This document shows, one piece after another, positions 1 through 8,855 of a stretch of 64,000 bases of DNA. Source of the DNA: Spongiimicrobium salis (lineage in GTDB: Bacteria > Bacteroidota > Bacteroidia > Flavobacteriales > Flavobacteriaceae); NCBI RefSeq assembly GCF_043678055.1, contig NZ_JBHEQA010000005.1:124001-188000 (forward strand), in the 5' to 3' direction. Under the pieces are notes generated by a model, which worked only from the letters and a program-made list of their open reading frames with translations, did not search any database and had not been told where the DNA came from. A program made the position numbers and the translations under genes. Each line of letters starts with the position of its first letter. The first letter of the stretch is position 1.

Positions 1-167
1 AAAATACCTTCGATTAAATAAACAAGGTCGGTCAATGCATGAAATTTGTCTGCACACAAGTGAACGGAGTTGCATCACTTTTGAGAAAATCCTATATAAT
101 TTTATGCAATAGGACAGTGCATTGTTGATCCAGACAACAAATTAAAATAACACCTAAAAACTAGAAA

Positions 168-1625
168 ATGAAAAATCTAAAATTACCCTTATTTGTATTG
201 ATGGGAGTTTTTGTATTTACGTCCTGTGAAAATGACTTCATTATTAACGACGCAAATATAGAGATCAATGATCCGACCGTAAATGTTGGTGATCCGAATG
301 GTACGGACGATCCCAATGCCGGTGAAGATCCGTCCGGAGAAACACCTGGTGATGGAACCACTTTTGCTGGAGCAGTCTATGCCATGACCAACGGAGACGG
401 ACAAATAGCAGGAACTGTTGTTCAAGGACCTAATGTAATCGTAGCCTATGGCAGAAATGAAGATGGTACTTTAACCCCTATCGGACCCTTCCAAACGGGT
501 GGAAATGGTGGAGACTTTGATGGAGGGGAAGGTCTAGACCCCTTAATTTCGGCATATGCACTGACCAAAACGGATGATAATAGAAATTTATTGGCCGTAA
601 ATGCAGGAAGCAATACCATAACGTCCTTTAATATTCTGGATGATTTTTCGCTGGAAGCTGCTGGTTCCCCTCAGCCAACAGGAGCTATTGGACCTAACAG
701 TATTGCCTATTTGGCAAATCCTTCTGATGGCGTAAAAGGAATGGTGTATGTTTCCAATATTACCCGCGCAGAATTTTTGGATGGGGGAGAACCCGCCCAT
801 CAGGGAACCGTAACCGGATTTTGGTTGTTGGAAGACGGAACTTTGAGCCCAATTAGTGGTTCTACCAGAGATCTACTGAATAGACCTTCAGCCGTTCAAT
901 TCTCTCCAGACGGTAGATGGTTGGTGGTATCTTCAATAAACGGAGGAGCTGCTGGTTTAGCATCTAGAACCGAAGATGAGATTACCGTTTTTGGAGTAAA
1001 TGCAGATGGAACCTTGACGCAAAGAATTTCAGGAGATACTTCAACATGGGTTTTAAATGAAGAAGGAAGGAATTTACCCTCCGCAATTGGTTTTCAAATT
1101 GTTGGTGAGAATTATGTTGTGGTCACCGAAGCTCGTGAATTCCAGCCCAATGGGGAACCCCCTGTATTTCCTGGATTACAGGACGGATCGGTTTCTACAT
1201 GGCAGATACAGGCAGATGGCGGCCTACGCAGAATTAGTATGGATGTTCGTTCCGGGGAAAATAACACAGGAAGGACCGCTTGTTGGCTAGATTTTACCTT
1301 GGATGGCAATACCTTCTTTGTTTCCAATGCCATAGAAGCTGGTTTGGCTTCCTATAGCTTCAATAATGGTGTAGTGACTTTAATTGATCAAGCTGCGGCT
1401 CAGGGCGTAGGCACTGGTGGTGCAGATAATGGCCCAGAGGCTTTTGCCAATACAGAAGGTTGGATAGATCTTTGGATTTCGGATGATGGACAATTCCTAT
1501 ATCAATTATTTGGATTGGATGGAACCATCGGAATATACAGAATAAATGGACAATCCCTAGAATTTGTGGGTAGGGAATCTGGTAATCTTCCAGATACCAA
1601 TACGCAAGGGATTGTTGCCATATAA
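168..1625 (+). CDS. Lipoprotein with YVTN/lactonase-type beta-propeller
   Basis: 485 residues. A signal peptide ends in a lipobox with Cys20 (FTSC), so this is a predicted lipoprotein. Residues 21-65 are an acidic, Asn/Asp/Gly/Pro-rich linker, and the rest is a repeat protein whose blades carry propeller signatures such as FSPDGRWLVVSS, FTLDGNTFFVSN and ISDDGQFLYQLF. This pattern fits the 7-bladed lactonase/YVTN family, but no catalytic activity can be claimed. The acidic residues just after the Cys (CENDF) resemble Bacteroidota lipoprotein surface-export signals, so cell-surface display is inferred. The mature N-terminus matches that of the lipoprotein at 7095-8414. The gene stands alone, with a terminator hairpin downstream. 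The ATG at 168 gives a complete signal peptide. Confidence 0.85.
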   Translation: MKNLKLPLFVLMGVFVFTSCENDFIINDANIEINDPTVNVGDPNGTDDPNAGEDPSGETPGDGTTFAGAVYAMTNGDGQIAGTVVQGPNVIVAYGRNEDGTLTPIGPFQTGGNGGDFDGGEGLDPLISAYALTKTDDNRNLLAVNAGSNTITSFNILDDFSLEAAGSPQPTGAIGPNSIAYLANPSDGVKGMVYVSNITRAEFLDGGEPAHQGTVTGFWLLEDGTLSPISGSTRDLLNRPSAVQFSPDGRWLVVSSINGGAAGLASRTEDEITVFGVNADGTLTQRISGDTSTWVLNEEGRNLPSAIGFQIVGENYVVVTEAREFQPNGEPPVFPGLQDGSVSTWQIQADGGLRRISMDVRSGENNTGRTACWLDFTLDGNTFFVSNAIEAGLASYSFNNGVVTLIDQAAAQGVGTGGADNGPEAFANTEGWIDLWISDDGQFLYQLFGLDGTIGIYRINGQSLEFVGRESGNLPDTNTQGIVAI

Positions 1626-1668
1626 CAATAGTTGTTTGTTTTTAGTACCATTATTCTTCTTTTTAATT

Positions 1669-1704
1669 GTCGGGACCTTAGCAATAGGGTTCCGACTTTT
1701 TTTT
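1669..1704 (+). terminator. Rho-independent terminator after the propeller lipoprotein
   Basis: GTCGG at 1669-1673 pairs with CCGAC at 1692-1696, extended by G-U and A-U pairs inward, and is followed by eight T. It lies between convergent genes. Confidence 0.75.
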
Positions 1705-1732
1705 CGAAGACCAAAAACAAATACTTTGGATA

Positions 1733-3067
1733 TTAGTAGGCATCCCGGACTTGTTTTAAGAAATGTTCCATGTCTAGACGGATATCCTTGCTAGCGCGCC
1801 TAAAATGGTTGTTCATAAAGCTAAACAATAACAAACGGTTGGAATTTGTGATGAGGTAACCGCATAAGGCATAGTTATTTCCTAAACTTCCCGATTTTGC
1901 ATAGATATAAGGAGTGCCTCCTCCAGAAAAAGAATCCTTTAGCGTACCAGACACTCCTCCCGCAGGAAACAAGGTCAATAATTTTTTTTGCGGAAGCTCG
2001 GTATAGAGTTTATGTAAGACTTGAACCATAGATTCAGGAGAAAACAAATTATATCTGGAAAGACCAGATCCATCTACCCATCGGGGAACTTGCTTCATAT
2101 CGGATAAATAATGCTGTAGCATATGTTTTCTTGGGGAAGTGCTGCTCAAGGTATCGGATAATCGGGATGAAGCCAGAATCAGAAGCTGTTCTGCAATAAA
2201 ATTGTCGCTTTCGTACATCATACGCCGGTACAGGGAATCGGTCGGAATCCCAAACAAGGTTTTCCGCTTACCGCTGGGCATCATCTGTACGGGGGATACT
2301 TTTTTTGCCAATAGGCTCTCCAACAAGGACTGTGTTAAATCAACAGAGGTAATGAAAGGAATGGCAATTGTATCTGTTAAAAGCGTATCTACATAGAAAC
2401 GATTTTTCCGTAATTCCCTGTTTTTGGACGACTTTTTAGTACTGACCTGTTTTCTGAGCAATGCCGGTATTACCTGTAGGCTCTTAGCTTTTGAAATTTG
2501 AACCGTATTGCCGTACAACGGAAAACTGCTTCTTTCAGGAGAAAAATAAGTATCATAATCTTCCCAAGCCCATCCAGGTCCAAAAGCGGGTTCCGGATAA
2601 TTGTTGAAGTCCATGGCAATGGGGACGGTTTGCTTTTTTAAGAAATTTAGGGCCGTACTATCTTGGAAATACGGATGTAATGCTGAAGGGTCTCCCGTTC
2701 CTGCTACAAAAATGGTATCACCCTCGTAACGATACGTCAGTGAAGGGACATTATTGGGAAGTAGTTTTAAGGCTGTATATAGGGTGAAAATTTTAGTGGT
2801 ACTTGCTGGGGTAAAATATTTTTGAGCATTTTTTGAAAATAAGGTATCCTTGGTAATGGGGTCAACAATTAATAGTCCACTAAAATGCGTATCAAACTTT
2901 TTAGAAAGCTCAAGGGAAGGTCTTTGGTGTTTTGAAATGTTTTTTTTGGTTGATATACAGGAACTTAAAAGACTTAAGATAAGTAAATAAATACTAAACT
3001 TTATAGAAGCTCTAAGTGGCTCTAAACCTTTTTTTGAACAAAGAAAAGGGACCTTTATGAATGACAT
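1733..3067 (-). CDS. D-alanyl-D-alanine carboxypeptidase, PBP4 (S13) family lipoprotein
   Basis: This is an S13-type penicillin-binding protein acting on peptidoglycan stem peptides in the periplasm (DD-carboxypeptidase/endopeptidase). All three active-site motifs are visible: STTK (Ser89 with this start), SDN in YESDNF, and KSG in YAKSGS. A hydrophobic segment ends in the lipobox LSSC (Cys37), so it is probably membrane-anchored. The ATG at 3067 was preferred over an upstream start at 3133, which would add 22 residues before the signal sequence; even so the n-region is unusually long. At about 444 residues it is near the family size. It is convergent with the propeller lipoprotein and diverges from the small gene at 3156. 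It may count among the window's beta-lactam-related proteins as a target. Confidence 0.9.
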   Translation of the reverse strand: MSFIKVPFLCSKKGLEPLRASIKFSIYLLILSLLSSCISTKKNISKHQRPSLELSKKFDTHFSGLLIVDPITKDTLFSKNAQKYFTPASTTKIFTLYTALKLLPNNVPSLTYRYEGDTIFVAGTGDPSALHPYFQDSTALNFLKKQTVPIAMDFNNYPEPAFGPGWAWEDYDTYFSPERSSFPLYGNTVQISKAKSLQVIPALLRKQVSTKKSSKNRELRKNRFYVDTLLTDTIAIPFITSVDLTQSLLESLLAKKVSPVQMMPSGKRKTLFGIPTDSLYRRMMYESDNFIAEQLLILASSRLSDTLSSTSPRKHMLQHYLSDMKQVPRWVDGSGLSRYNLFSPESMVQVLHKLYTELPQKKLLTLFPAGGVSGTLKDSFSGGGTPYIYAKSGSLGNNYALCGYLITNSNRLLLFSFMNNHFRRASKDIRLDMEHFLKQVRDAY

Positions 3068-3155
3068 TATTATTATTTTAACGTACTTAAAATACGTTAG
3101 ATTATTTTTTTTAGTTAACTTTAGGAAGAACAATCTAATTAAAATATTTTAAAAT

Positions 3156-3353
3156 ATGGCTAGATTAATGTTGGAGTACTATAAAACGGTTCTCCAAAAA
3201 GTGAGCTTCGATACGAAGTTATTTTGTAAAGAAGTGGAAAAAGCAGTTTCCAGATTATTGCCAAATGAAGTAGAAGAATTAAAATATTGGTTAAAGCAGT
3301 TCTTAACGGACAAACCGGAATTGAACCAATGTCTTCTCTACCTAAAAGAATAA
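3156..3353 (+). CDS. Small conserved-looking protein, function unknown
   Basis: 65 residues, predicted cytoplasmic and largely alpha-helical, with no signal peptide or membrane segment. It has a helix rich in Lys/Glu and ends in LLYLKE. I do not recognise a named domain. It is probably a real gene because it begins with ATG, fills the space between the PBP4 gene and a strong terminator that directly follows its stop codon, and has a plausible composition. It diverges from the PBP4 gene and may share a promoter region with it. Confidence 0.7.
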   Translation: MARLMLEYYKTVLQKVSFDTKLFCKEVEKAVSRLLPNEVEELKYWLKQFLTDKPELNQCLLYLKE

Positions 3354-3354
3354 A

Positions 3355-3383
3355 AAAAAGCCACTTTTAAAGTGGCTTTTTTA
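3355..3383 (+). terminator. Strong Rho-independent terminator
   Basis: Perfect 9-bp stem AAGCCACTT / AAGTGGCTT with a 3-nt loop (3358-3378), followed by a T run and preceded by an A run, so it could also stop transcription from the opposite strand. Confidence 0.9.
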
Positions 3384-3426
3384 TGCGCTCTATCTTACAA
3401 ATTGATCGTATCCCTTGGAAGTGTTT

Positions 3427-4365
3427 TTATTTGCCAATTGGACTGATAATATTTACATCCTGAAAAGCTATTGCTCCACGGACAATACCAGAGATAACAT
3501 TCTTTAGCGCTTCTGTAATCTGAATTTTTAATTCACTTTTATGGTAAATCAAACTTACCTCCCTTGCTGGGGATGGAGAGTGAAAATGACGGAGATTATG
3601 CTTTTTTTGTGTATCCAGCTCCAACGTATTTAGATAGGGCAATAAGGTCATGCCCATCCCTTCATTGGATAGGTTTACCAGAGTTTCAAAACTTCCACTC
3701 TGCAGTCTAAAATGATCGGTCGCATAATTTTTGGGAACATTGCACAAGTTGATAATACCATCTCTAAAACAATGCCCATCTTTCAATAAAAGAATATCAT
3801 CAATATCCAAGTCACCGGGACTTAATTTTTCCTTATCACTTAGTCTGTGATTTTTGGGAACATATCCAACAAAGGGCTCATAGTACAATGGCCGTTCTTT
3901 AATGAATTCAATTTCTAAAGGTGTTGCCGCAATGGCAGCATCCAAATGCCCATCTTGAATATTCCGGATTAAATTTTCAGTGCTTTGTTCTCGGATAATA
4001 AGATTTACCTTGGGATATTTCTTAATGAAGGTCTTTAGAAACATCGGCAGGAGGGTAGGCATTACCGTAGGAATAATTCCTAAAGTATATTCTCCTCCAA
4101 TATACCCTTTATCCTGATCTACAATATCCTTAATGCGCTCTGCTTCGTTGACGATGTTTTTGGCTTGGGCGACAATCTTTTTTCCCACTTCCGTGATATT
4201 GATAGGCTTTTGCCCCCGGTCAAAAATCTGTATAGATAGTTCTTCTTCCAATTTCTGTACTTGCATACTTAGTGTGGGTTGTGTAACGTGACTTTTTTGG
4301 GCAGCTAGGGTAAAATTCCGATATTCTGCCACAGCAAGGACATATTGTAGTTGTGTAATTGTCAT
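3427..4365 (-). CDS. oxyR: Hydrogen peroxide-sensing regulator OxyR (LysR family)
   Basis: 312 residues, the usual LysR length. The N-terminal winged helix-turn-helix (residues 1-60) contains FTLAAQKSHVTQPTLSMQVQ and the co-inducer domain follows. The peroxide-sensing cysteines fall at Cys199 (DGHCFRD) and Cys208 (NLCN), the same spacing and numbering as in Escherichia coli OxyR, which supports this name over a generic LysR call. It would oxidise to a disulfide on peroxide exposure and activate defence genes. It diverges from the amidohydrolase at 4640 across about 270 bases, which presumably hold both promoters. No catalase or Dps gene is next to it. Confidence 0.93.
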   Translation of the reverse strand: MTITQLQYVLAVAEYRNFTLAAQKSHVTQPTLSMQVQKLEEELSIQIFDRGQKPINITEVGKKIVAQAKNIVNEAERIKDIVDQDKGYIGGEYTLGIIPTVMPTLLPMFLKTFIKKYPKVNLIIREQSTENLIRNIQDGHLDAAIAATPLEIEFIKERPLYYEPFVGYVPKNHRLSDKEKLSPGDLDIDDILLLKDGHCFRDGIINLCNVPKNYATDHFRLQSGSFETLVNLSNEGMGMTLLPYLNTLELDTQKKHNLRHFHSPSPAREVSLIYHKSELKIQITEALKNVISGIVRGAIAFQDVNIISPIGK

Positions 4366-4639
4366 TAGGTATAATTTTGAACTATAAAAATAAAAAAACT
4401 ATCAATAAAACTTATAGAAATAACTGATTTTCGTGCCAAGAAGTGCGAAGAAATTTTGAGGCCAAACCCTAAAAACATCAAAGAAACTGTGTGTCAACAA
4501 GATATCTTTAAGTTTCGCTAAGTAGATTTTTGGACATTCTTGTCTTTTGGGAGAAACGCGAACACAATATGCCAAATTCAATACTAAAAAAAACAATTCC
4601 TAAGGGATAACCGTATCTTTAGACAATAAATGATAGGCT

Positions 4640-6067
4640 ATGAAACAACTAAATGTGATACTATTAATACTTTTTATCCTGGGAGGATTCTTAGGAACCA
4701 AGGGACAGGAGTTATCGCCGCAAGTAAAGCGTTTTGTTCGTGTGGATTCCGAACAAATTGCAATTACCAATGTGCATCTTATTGATGGAACTGGAGCACC
4801 CTTAAAAACCAATCAGACCATTGTATTGGAAAACGGTCGCATCATTGCTATAGGGGAAACATCAAAAATTAAAGTCCCGGAAAGCGCACAGCGCATAGAC
4901 GGTACCGGAAAAACTGTTATTCCGGGCTTGGTCATGTTGCACGAACATTTATTTTATACAAAACCTTTTGAAAATTGGTTCAGTGTAGGACAAATGACTT
5001 TTACCTTTCCTAGACTATATCTGGCGGGTGGTGTCACTACCATGAGAACGGGAGGAAGTATACAGCCCCAGACCGACCTCAATGTGAAAAAGTGGATCAA
5101 TGAAGGAAAAATGACCGGCCCCAAGATGGATGTTACTGGCCCCTTTATTGAACGGGAAGGACCGAGAGTCCCAGAATTGGGATTTCTAGGGAATACGGAT
5201 GAAGTTGCTAAAATTGTGAATTATTGGGCAGATAAAGGCGTCACATCGTTTAAGGTATACAATAATATCACCAAAGAAGATTTAGAGATTTGCGTAGCCG
5301 AAGCCCATAAAAGAGGACTGAAGGTTACCGGGCACCTCTGCTCACTGACCTATGAAGAAGCTTCAAATATTGGTATTGATAATTTGGAACATGGGTTTAT
5401 GGCTTCGAGTGATTTTGCTATGGACAAGCAAGAAAATATTTGTGATCCCTTTGCTGCTAGGACAGGTCTGGCCAAGGAAGAACTCCATGGTGACCACATA
5501 AATGAACTCATGGCTACTTTAATCAAGAATAAAACGGCCATTACGGCTACTCCTGTTGTTTTTGAACCATATACGGATCATGAACTTATCCCTGGCGGTG
5601 GAGCCGATGCTCTCGCTCCACAAATACTGGAACGCGTGCAAAAAGGGTATAAGGCAAGTCAAAATAGGGATGCTGCCGCTAAGCGTTTGTTCAATAAGAA
5701 TTTGCAGTGGCTGAAGCGGTTTTATGAAAAGGGAGGTTTGCTGGTGGCGGGAACCGATCCTACAGGAGCGGGTAGAACGGTAGCAGGATATGCCAACCAA
5801 CGCACCATAGAAATTTTCGTGGAAGCGGGATTCACTGTTGAGGAAGCTATTAAAATCAGTACGTATAACGGTGCCTTGTTTTTAGGTAGGGAAAAAGAAG
5901 TGGGGACGGTGGAAGCAGGTAAAAAGGCAGACCTTATTTTGATCAAGGGAAATCTGAAAGAGAATATAAAACATATAAGAAATATGGAACTTGTATTTAA
6001 GGATGGCCAAGGTTTTGATTCTCAAAAACTATTTGATTCGGTCAAAGGACAGGTAGGACTTAACTAA
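4640..6067 (+). CDS. Secreted amidohydrolase (imidazolonepropionase-like)
   Basis: 475 residues with a Sec signal peptide (residues 1-23), so predicted periplasmic or outer-membrane associated. It is a metal-dependent hydrolase of the amidohydrolase TIM-barrel superfamily. Visible metal ligands are His101/His103 (HEH), a likely bridging Lys205 (FKVY), His232 (GHL), His251 (LEHGF) and the Asp of GTDPTG. Family members include aryl dialkylphosphatase- and prolidase-like enzymes acting on amide or ester bonds; the substrate cannot be read from the sequence. An NTF2-like gene starts 15 bases downstream, probably in the same operon. Three further amidohydrolases lie at 47-55 kb. Confidence 0.9.
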   Translation: MKQLNVILLILFILGGFLGTKGQELSPQVKRFVRVDSEQIAITNVHLIDGTGAPLKTNQTIVLENGRIIAIGETSKIKVPESAQRIDGTGKTVIPGLVMLHEHLFYTKPFENWFSVGQMTFTFPRLYLAGGVTTMRTGGSIQPQTDLNVKKWINEGKMTGPKMDVTGPFIEREGPRVPELGFLGNTDEVAKIVNYWADKGVTSFKVYNNITKEDLEICVAEAHKRGLKVTGHLCSLTYEEASNIGIDNLEHGFMASSDFAMDKQENICDPFAARTGLAKEELHGDHINELMATLIKNKTAITATPVVFEPYTDHELIPGGGADALAPQILERVQKGYKASQNRDAAAKRLFNKNLQWLKRFYEKGGLLVAGTDPTGAGRTVAGYANQRTIEIFVEAGFTVEEAIKISTYNGALFLGREKEVGTVEAGKKADLILIKGNLKENIKHIRNMELVFKDGQGFDSQKLFDSVKGQVGLN

Positions 6068-6082
6068 AATTAAGCATAGTAT

Positions 6083-6430
6083 ATGATGAAGACTGTAGAA
6101 ACTGTTGTTCAAGAAAATTTAGAGAGTTACAATAGGAGAGATATTGAAGCCTATATGTCTTCTTTTAGTAAAGATATTGAATTGTATGCCTTTCATGGGA
6201 CAAAACCCTTAATTATTGGATGGGACGATTTCCGAGCATTTTACGATAAATTGTTTCGAGATTCCCCAGAGCTTCATTCTACGGTATTAAAAAGAATTGT
6301 ATTTGGGAATACCGTAATGGATCATGAGCGTATTACAGGGCGTCAAGGAATGACAGAGGCTTTTGAAATTGTAATGATATATGAAGTTACGGAAGAAAAG
6401 ATTGTCAGAATGACGATTTTAAGAAAATAA
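6083..6430 (+). CDS. NTF2-like / SnoaL-fold small protein
   Basis: 115 residues and no signal peptide. The pattern of an N-terminal helix (YNRRDIEAYMSSFSKDIE), a central FRAFYDKLF segment and C-terminal beta strands ending in VRMTILRK fits the SnoaL/steroid-isomerase-like NTF2 fold, which serves as small-molecule isomerase, hydrolase or binding domain. The exact role is unknown. It starts 15 bases after the amidohydrolase and is likely co-transcribed with it. A second ATG lies one codon downstream, so the start could be 6086. A bidirectional terminator follows directly. Confidence 0.8.
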   Translation: MMKTVETVVQENLESYNRRDIEAYMSSFSKDIELYAFHGTKPLIIGWDDFRAFYDKLFRDSPELHSTVLKRIVFGNTVMDHERITGRQGMTEAFEIVMIYEVTEEKIVRMTILRK

Positions 6431-6466
6431 AAAGGACAATTATTGCCAATAATTGCCCTGTCTTTT
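6430..6466. terminator. Bidirectional terminator between convergent genes
   Basis: An A-rich arm (AAAAGGACA) pairs with TGTCTTTT, and the inner ATTATTG/AATAAT segments also pair. Flanking A and T runs allow use by both the plus-strand NTF2-like gene and the minus-strand DUF2141 gene. Confidence 0.75.
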
Positions 6467-6480
6467 ATGATTGTTCGTAA

Positions 6481-6900
6481 TTAAAATTTGATGATAAACT
6501 CCATTTCCTTATCCGCTAGGGTAAATTTGGCATCTTCAAAAGTTGGAGGTCCCATACTCATTGCATTTCCGGACATTCCATAACTTTCTTTGGGCATTCC
6601 ATTGGCTTCAAAATCCATTCTGTTATTTTCATTCACGTCGTGCATGGCCATAATGGCGTAAGTTCCTGGAGGAACATTTTTAAAAGTGAAGGTTACTTTT
6701 CCATCTTTAATGGTACTTTCTAAATTTTGAATCCCGGCACCTTTCATGAAGGTAGTGTCATTATGAAGAGAAACAATCACTTTGCCCTCGTCACTTAAGA
6801 CATTATCTATAACAACTTTGATGTCGTTTCCTGTAGTATCTTGTGCAGTTGCCATGAATCCTGTAAAAAGTATGCTTAAAAAAAGTCCTAATGTTTTCAT
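6481..6900 (-). CDS. DUF2141 secreted protein
   Basis: 139 residues with a signal peptide (residues 1-19, ending TGFMATAQ). The body shows the DUF2141 signature: a beta-sandwich-like fold with GTYAIMAMHDVNENNRMDF and a C-terminal phrase ending MEFIIKF. Members are common in Bacteroidota and Proteobacteria as secreted proteins of unknown function. The acidic HDVNENNRMD loop resembles a calcium-binding turn, but that is only suggestive. The gene is single and convergent with the amidohydrolase/NTF2 operon. Confidence 0.88.
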   Translation of the reverse strand: MKTLGLFLSILFTGFMATAQDTTGNDIKVVIDNVLSDEGKVIVSLHNDTTFMKGAGIQNLESTIKDGKVTFTFKNVPPGTYAIMAMHDVNENNRMDFEANGMPKESYGMSGNAMSMGPPTFEDAKFTLADKEMEFIIKF

Positions 6901-7039
6901 TTGTAGTTTGTTTTAAGTGTTAATGATGCTGTAAAATTGCAGTATCGACAACAATTTTGAAAATGGAAAAGGCTGAACTGTAGAAATTCCCTACCGAAAT
7001 GTCAATCTAAGGATTTCACTGGGAAAAGCGTAATAAAAC

Positions 7040-7072
7040 AACTGTCCTCATGCACGGGGCATAGGGACAGTT
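7040..7072 (-). terminator. Probable terminator after the 7095-8414 gene
   Basis: AACTGTCC at 7040-7047 pairs with GGACAGTT at 7065-7072. On the minus strand the hairpin is followed by GTTTTATTA. The long loop and weak T run make this a moderate call. Confidence 0.5.
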
Positions 7073-7094
7073 GATCGGTATAAGGTATAGTATC

Positions 7095-8414
7095 TTATTG
7101 GCCTTCAAAAGGCTGGCAGATAACTGGGCAGTTAATCACTGCATTTGTAGCTCTAAGTCCAAAAACAAAATCGTTCTCAATTCCAGGGCTTCCGAAGAAG
7201 CTTTCAATGGAACCAGCATCGATCAAAGCAGAAAGATCTTCGAAGCTTGTAATCGGTCTTCTCAATCCTGCATCGATGGCAGCATCGGTCCATTGGTTCA
7301 AGTGGGCATCCCACATTGGAGAATAGTTATTGTTGGGATCACTGTTGTCAGGATCAAAAGGGAAAATATTGATAGGATCAGGGAAGCCTGGATCTACTAC
7401 AGAAGAACCAAGTCCTTGTCTATTTACTTCAGAACCTCCTTCGGTCAAGGTAATACCATTGGTGTTGGGAGAGAATCCTAAAAGTACAGTTTCACCGTCC
7501 AATTCAGACTGTCCAAAAACAGGAAGATTGGCCATTCTTGGTGCGTATACGCCCAATTCAATGGTAGCTGGTCCTGGATCGGATGAATCTGTTACCAAGT
7601 GGTAGTAGTAGTTGTCACCACCTTGCCATCCATCCAACAACTCAAAGTTTACCCATCTTTGGTCGATGTTGATTTCACGGATTCTGTCATGCGTACCCGT
7701 TGCATTTGCAATTACCTGAAGATTGATTACTGTTCCAGAAGGAAGTACTACTAGGGAAGAATACTGATTATCACCTACGGCACCTGGCTGTACAGCTGCT
7801 GGAGGGAAGAAATTAGGCGCTTCACCTGGTGTAATGCTTCGTACAGGAGAGAAATCCACATCACCAGGAAGAACAATTCTACCATTAGCGTTCACCGTAA
7901 CACGCATGGCAGCATCAGCGGCACCGGGAAGTGCTCCATAGCGCAATTTAGGAGAAAGAATAGCTCCGTAAATTTCAGCAGTTTCAGGAGTAGAAGACTC
8001 TGTAATGATAAAATATGTAGGCTGCCCGTTAGGCCCTATTCCTTCATATATGGGAAGTGTAGTGTTGGCCTGACGATTGTCCCTTAAATCGGCCACTGCA
8101 ATGGCACTAGGTAAGAAAACGTTCAATTCTGCATCAAAACCTCTATTGGATCCATTGAAATCCTCAAGCGTTCTTCCTGCTTCACTGGCTCCTAAAGAAG
8201 TAATCAATGTGGCTTCTTGCTCGGGAGTCATTTCCCCGGCAGGCTCATCATTATCGGGAACACCGTTACCATCGTTATCTATGTTGATTACTGGGTTATT
8301 GATGTCTACATTGGCATCGTTGATTTCAAAGTCGTTCTCACAACTTACCAATGCCGCACCGATCAGCAGTGCCGACGCGTACATCATGCTTAACTTTTTC
8401 ATTTTATTTTTCAT
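7095..8414 (-). CDS. Large secreted lipoprotein of unknown function
   Basis: 439 residues. The signal peptide ends at lipobox Cys25 (ALVSC), followed by CENDFEINDANVDINNPV, almost the same as the mature start of the lipoprotein at 168-1625, then an Asp/Asn-rich linker. The remainder is probably beta-rich. The C-terminal part contains YSPMWDAHLNQWTDAAI and a cysteine pair near the end (INCPVICQP). I have seen this YSPMWD-type layout in uncharacterised secreted proteins (possibly DUF7482-like) but cannot assign a function. It diverges from the TonB-dependent receptor at 8856 over about 440 bases, so the two could be co-regulated, but it does not resemble SusD. A second in-frame ATG lies at 8402. 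Confidence 0.82.
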   Translation of the reverse strand: MKNKMKKLSMMYASALLIGAALVSCENDFEINDANVDINNPVINIDNDGNGVPDNDEPAGEMTPEQEATLITSLGASEAGRTLEDFNGSNRGFDAELNVFLPSAIAVADLRDNRQANTTLPIYEGIGPNGQPTYFIITESSTPETAEIYGAILSPKLRYGALPGAADAAMRVTVNANGRIVLPGDVDFSPVRSITPGEAPNFFPPAAVQPGAVGDNQYSSLVVLPSGTVINLQVIANATGTHDRIREINIDQRWVNFELLDGWQGGDNYYYHLVTDSSDPGPATIELGVYAPRMANLPVFGQSELDGETVLLGFSPNTNGITLTEGGSEVNRQGLGSSVVDPGFPDPINIFPFDPDNSDPNNNYSPMWDAHLNQWTDAAIDAGLRRPITSFEDLSALIDAGSIESFFGSPGIENDFVFGLRATNAVINCPVICQPFEGQ

Positions 8415-8855
8415 TTTTTTTTGAATTTTAATGTTTTAATGCTTTTCATCTTATGTTTTCAATAGGCTGGCCTGCTATCATGAAACTACAGTAGGTCAGA
8501 CAAGGATAAAGGATGAAACTAACCGATAAAAAGTGGGGTTTTATTGATCTTTTTATTTAAATCTCTGGTAGGCAGACTTTTGTGCGGTTTTTTTTAACAC
8601 GTTAAAAAAAGCTTAAAAAAATTGTAAGTATTTTCGTCATATTTTTTCGCTAAAAAGGTGATCAAAACGTGTATTGTTGTGATTTTTCTGTGATGTTTGA
8701 CATGTATTTAAGGAGGGTCTTTTCCATGAGGTTTTTGTATTCCGTGAATTCTTGTAAAGGCTGCAGCTTGTCATTTAAAAACAACAGTTCGGTCGGTTTA
8801 TTTATGTATTGCATAGGGGATGCTTCAAATTTGTTTCATCAAAAAACGAACAGCG
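8415..8855. other. Divergent intergenic region between lipoprotein and TonB receptor
   Basis: About 440 bases, AT-rich, with poly-A/T tracts around 8590-8660. It must contain the promoters for both divergent genes. I see no confident -33/-7 pair, RNA gene or supported ORF. An ORF at 8669-8941 runs into the receptor gene and has no protein-like character. Confidence 0.4.
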
